A stretch of 32,981 bases of DNA from Haloarcula nitratireducens (GTDB lineage Archaea; Halobacteriota; Halobacteria; Halobacteriales; Haloarculaceae), in the NCBI RefSeq assembly GCF_019599505.1, contig NZ_RKLT01000030.1, positions 1-32,981 on the forward strand. Reading direction: 5' to 3'. Under the pieces are notes generated by a model. It ran no database searches, was not told where the DNA came from, and saw nothing but the letters and a program-made list of their open reading frames with translations. Within the stretch, counting starts at the first letter, position 1. Each line of letters starts with the position of its first letter. A program made the translations under genes and the position numbers. Below, one piece after another: positions 32,453 to 32,981 of this stretch.

Positions 32453-32668
32453 ACGCTACCTACGTTGTGGGCTGGCCTCGGAGCGGACGTTGGCCTGCTG
32501 GAATCCGCACTACGGGATTGCCATTCTCCGCCGGCGACAGCCGAATGAATCCGAGCAGTGGCATTCTATGGCGGATGCCTGCATCTAGGGCTTCTTGTTC
32601 AGGCTGTAGGGATTTTTCACGAGATAACTCTATGTGACTGTGGCACATAGATGACGGGGTGAACCACC

Positions 32669-32862
32669 ATGGCAGAAGCAACACCACCAGACACGGGTGG
32701 AGATATGGAAACAGTCACGTCCGCAGACGGGACTGAGATTGCCTTCGAACGGACGGGGAGTGGGTCACCGCTCGTGCTCGTCCACGGGGGAGTCTGTGAC
32801 CACAGATTCTGGGAGCTATCCGATATTCGTGCCACCTTCGCAGACCACTTCACGGTCTACAG
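32669..32862 (+). pseudogene. 5' fragment of an alpha/beta hydrolase, cut by an IS end
   Basis: The frame opens MAEATPPDTGGDMETVTSAD, then GTEIAFERTGSGSPLVLVHG and GVCDHRFWELSDIRATFADH. This is the standard start of an alpha/beta hydrolase (the HG of the oxyanion region is in LVHGG). It should go on to a strand like VYAMDRRGRG, but after TVY at 32862 the sequence becomes an IS200 terminus. The start may be 32669 or the Met at 32705. The nucleophile, acid and His of the triad are missing. The rest of the gene may lie beyond the window. Confidence 0.8.
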
Positions 32863-32981
32863 GCGGAGCAGGGCGAGTGCCTCGGGGCTTGACCCCGAGG
32901 GTGAAGCCCGTCAAAGGTTTAACTTACCACGCCTCGTACTGTGGATTAACGGCCGTGACGGACAGTAAAGACCTTACTGTG
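32858..32981. mobile_element. IS200 terminus inserted in the hydrolase gene (runs off the window)
   Basis: TCTACAGGCGGAGCAG followed by GCGAGTGCCTCGGGGCTTGA and CCCCGAGGGTGAAG matches the IS200 terminus at 11731-11775 almost base for base. It joins hydrolase coding sequence at TCTAC. The remainder to 32981 has no recognisable transposase frame. Confidence 0.7.

Overview
The window looks like a stretch of haloarchaeal (class Halobacteria) chromosome or megaplasmid. The proteins are acidic, and several families seen here are, to my knowledge, largely restricted to Halobacteria: HalOD1, a DUF7123-like wHTH, DUF5658, FilR1-type regulators, and PadR and IS200/IS605 proteins of haloarchaeal type. 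TATA-like boxes lie about 25-30 nt before many start codons, as expected for leaderless archaeal transcripts. I cannot name the genus. I see no rRNA, tRNA or CRISPR array, and few housekeeping genes, so this reads as an accessory island full of duplications, insertion sequences and decaying genes.

Layout. 1-4172: an autonomous tnpB-only element (251-1687), three small regulators (DUF7123-like wHTH, HalOD1, MarR/ArsR-like wHTH), then a tnpB-derived MITE (3432-3728) abutting the frameshifted 3' part of a membrane glycosyltransferase gene. 4173-7860: a structured repeat, a PadR regulator, an IS200/IS605 element with tnpA and tnpB that has cut off the front of a FAD oxidase gene, a small Cys protein and a Nudix pseudogene. 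8433-10356: a Tat-exported beta-helix protein and a free-standing MCM C-terminal-like protein. 10475-15221: a surface-glycan group made of a hexapeptide acyltransferase between direct repeats, a NodU-type carbamoyltransferase and a Tat lipoprotein with a GINT1-like propeller, mixed with IS200 debris. 16130-20546: two DUF5658 membrane paralogues bracket a small membrane protein, a FilR1-type regulator and a divergent FAD oxidase. 21386-23253: RHH/zinc protein, HNH endonuclease and zinc-ribbon membrane protein. 23650-27426: three type IV pilins, a pilin-linked HTH gene with a dead copy, and a third DUF5658-like gene. 28350-32981: a 37-residue zinc protein, strong tandem RNA hairpins, a YdjM-like membrane protein, a small unknown protein, a Nudix hydrolase, a nucleotide-sugar epimerase, a small Cys protein and an alpha/beta hydrolase cut by an IS end.

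The dominant theme is copy-and-decay. The window holds intact and broken copies of the FAD oxidase, the Nudix hydrolase and the pilin-linked HTH gene, three DUF5658 genes, three IS200 ends that share a TCTAC flank, five same-strand copies of a ~65 bp repeat, and two copies of a structured element whose helices keep pairing through compensatory changes. The intact genes point mainly to the cell surface: pilins, glycan-modifying enzymes, an epimerase and exported proteins. The most novel candidates are the covarying RNA element (4261-4410 and 15401-15560), the duplicated pilin leader plus HTH cassette, the three-hairpin RNA at 28520-28674, and the five-copy repeat.
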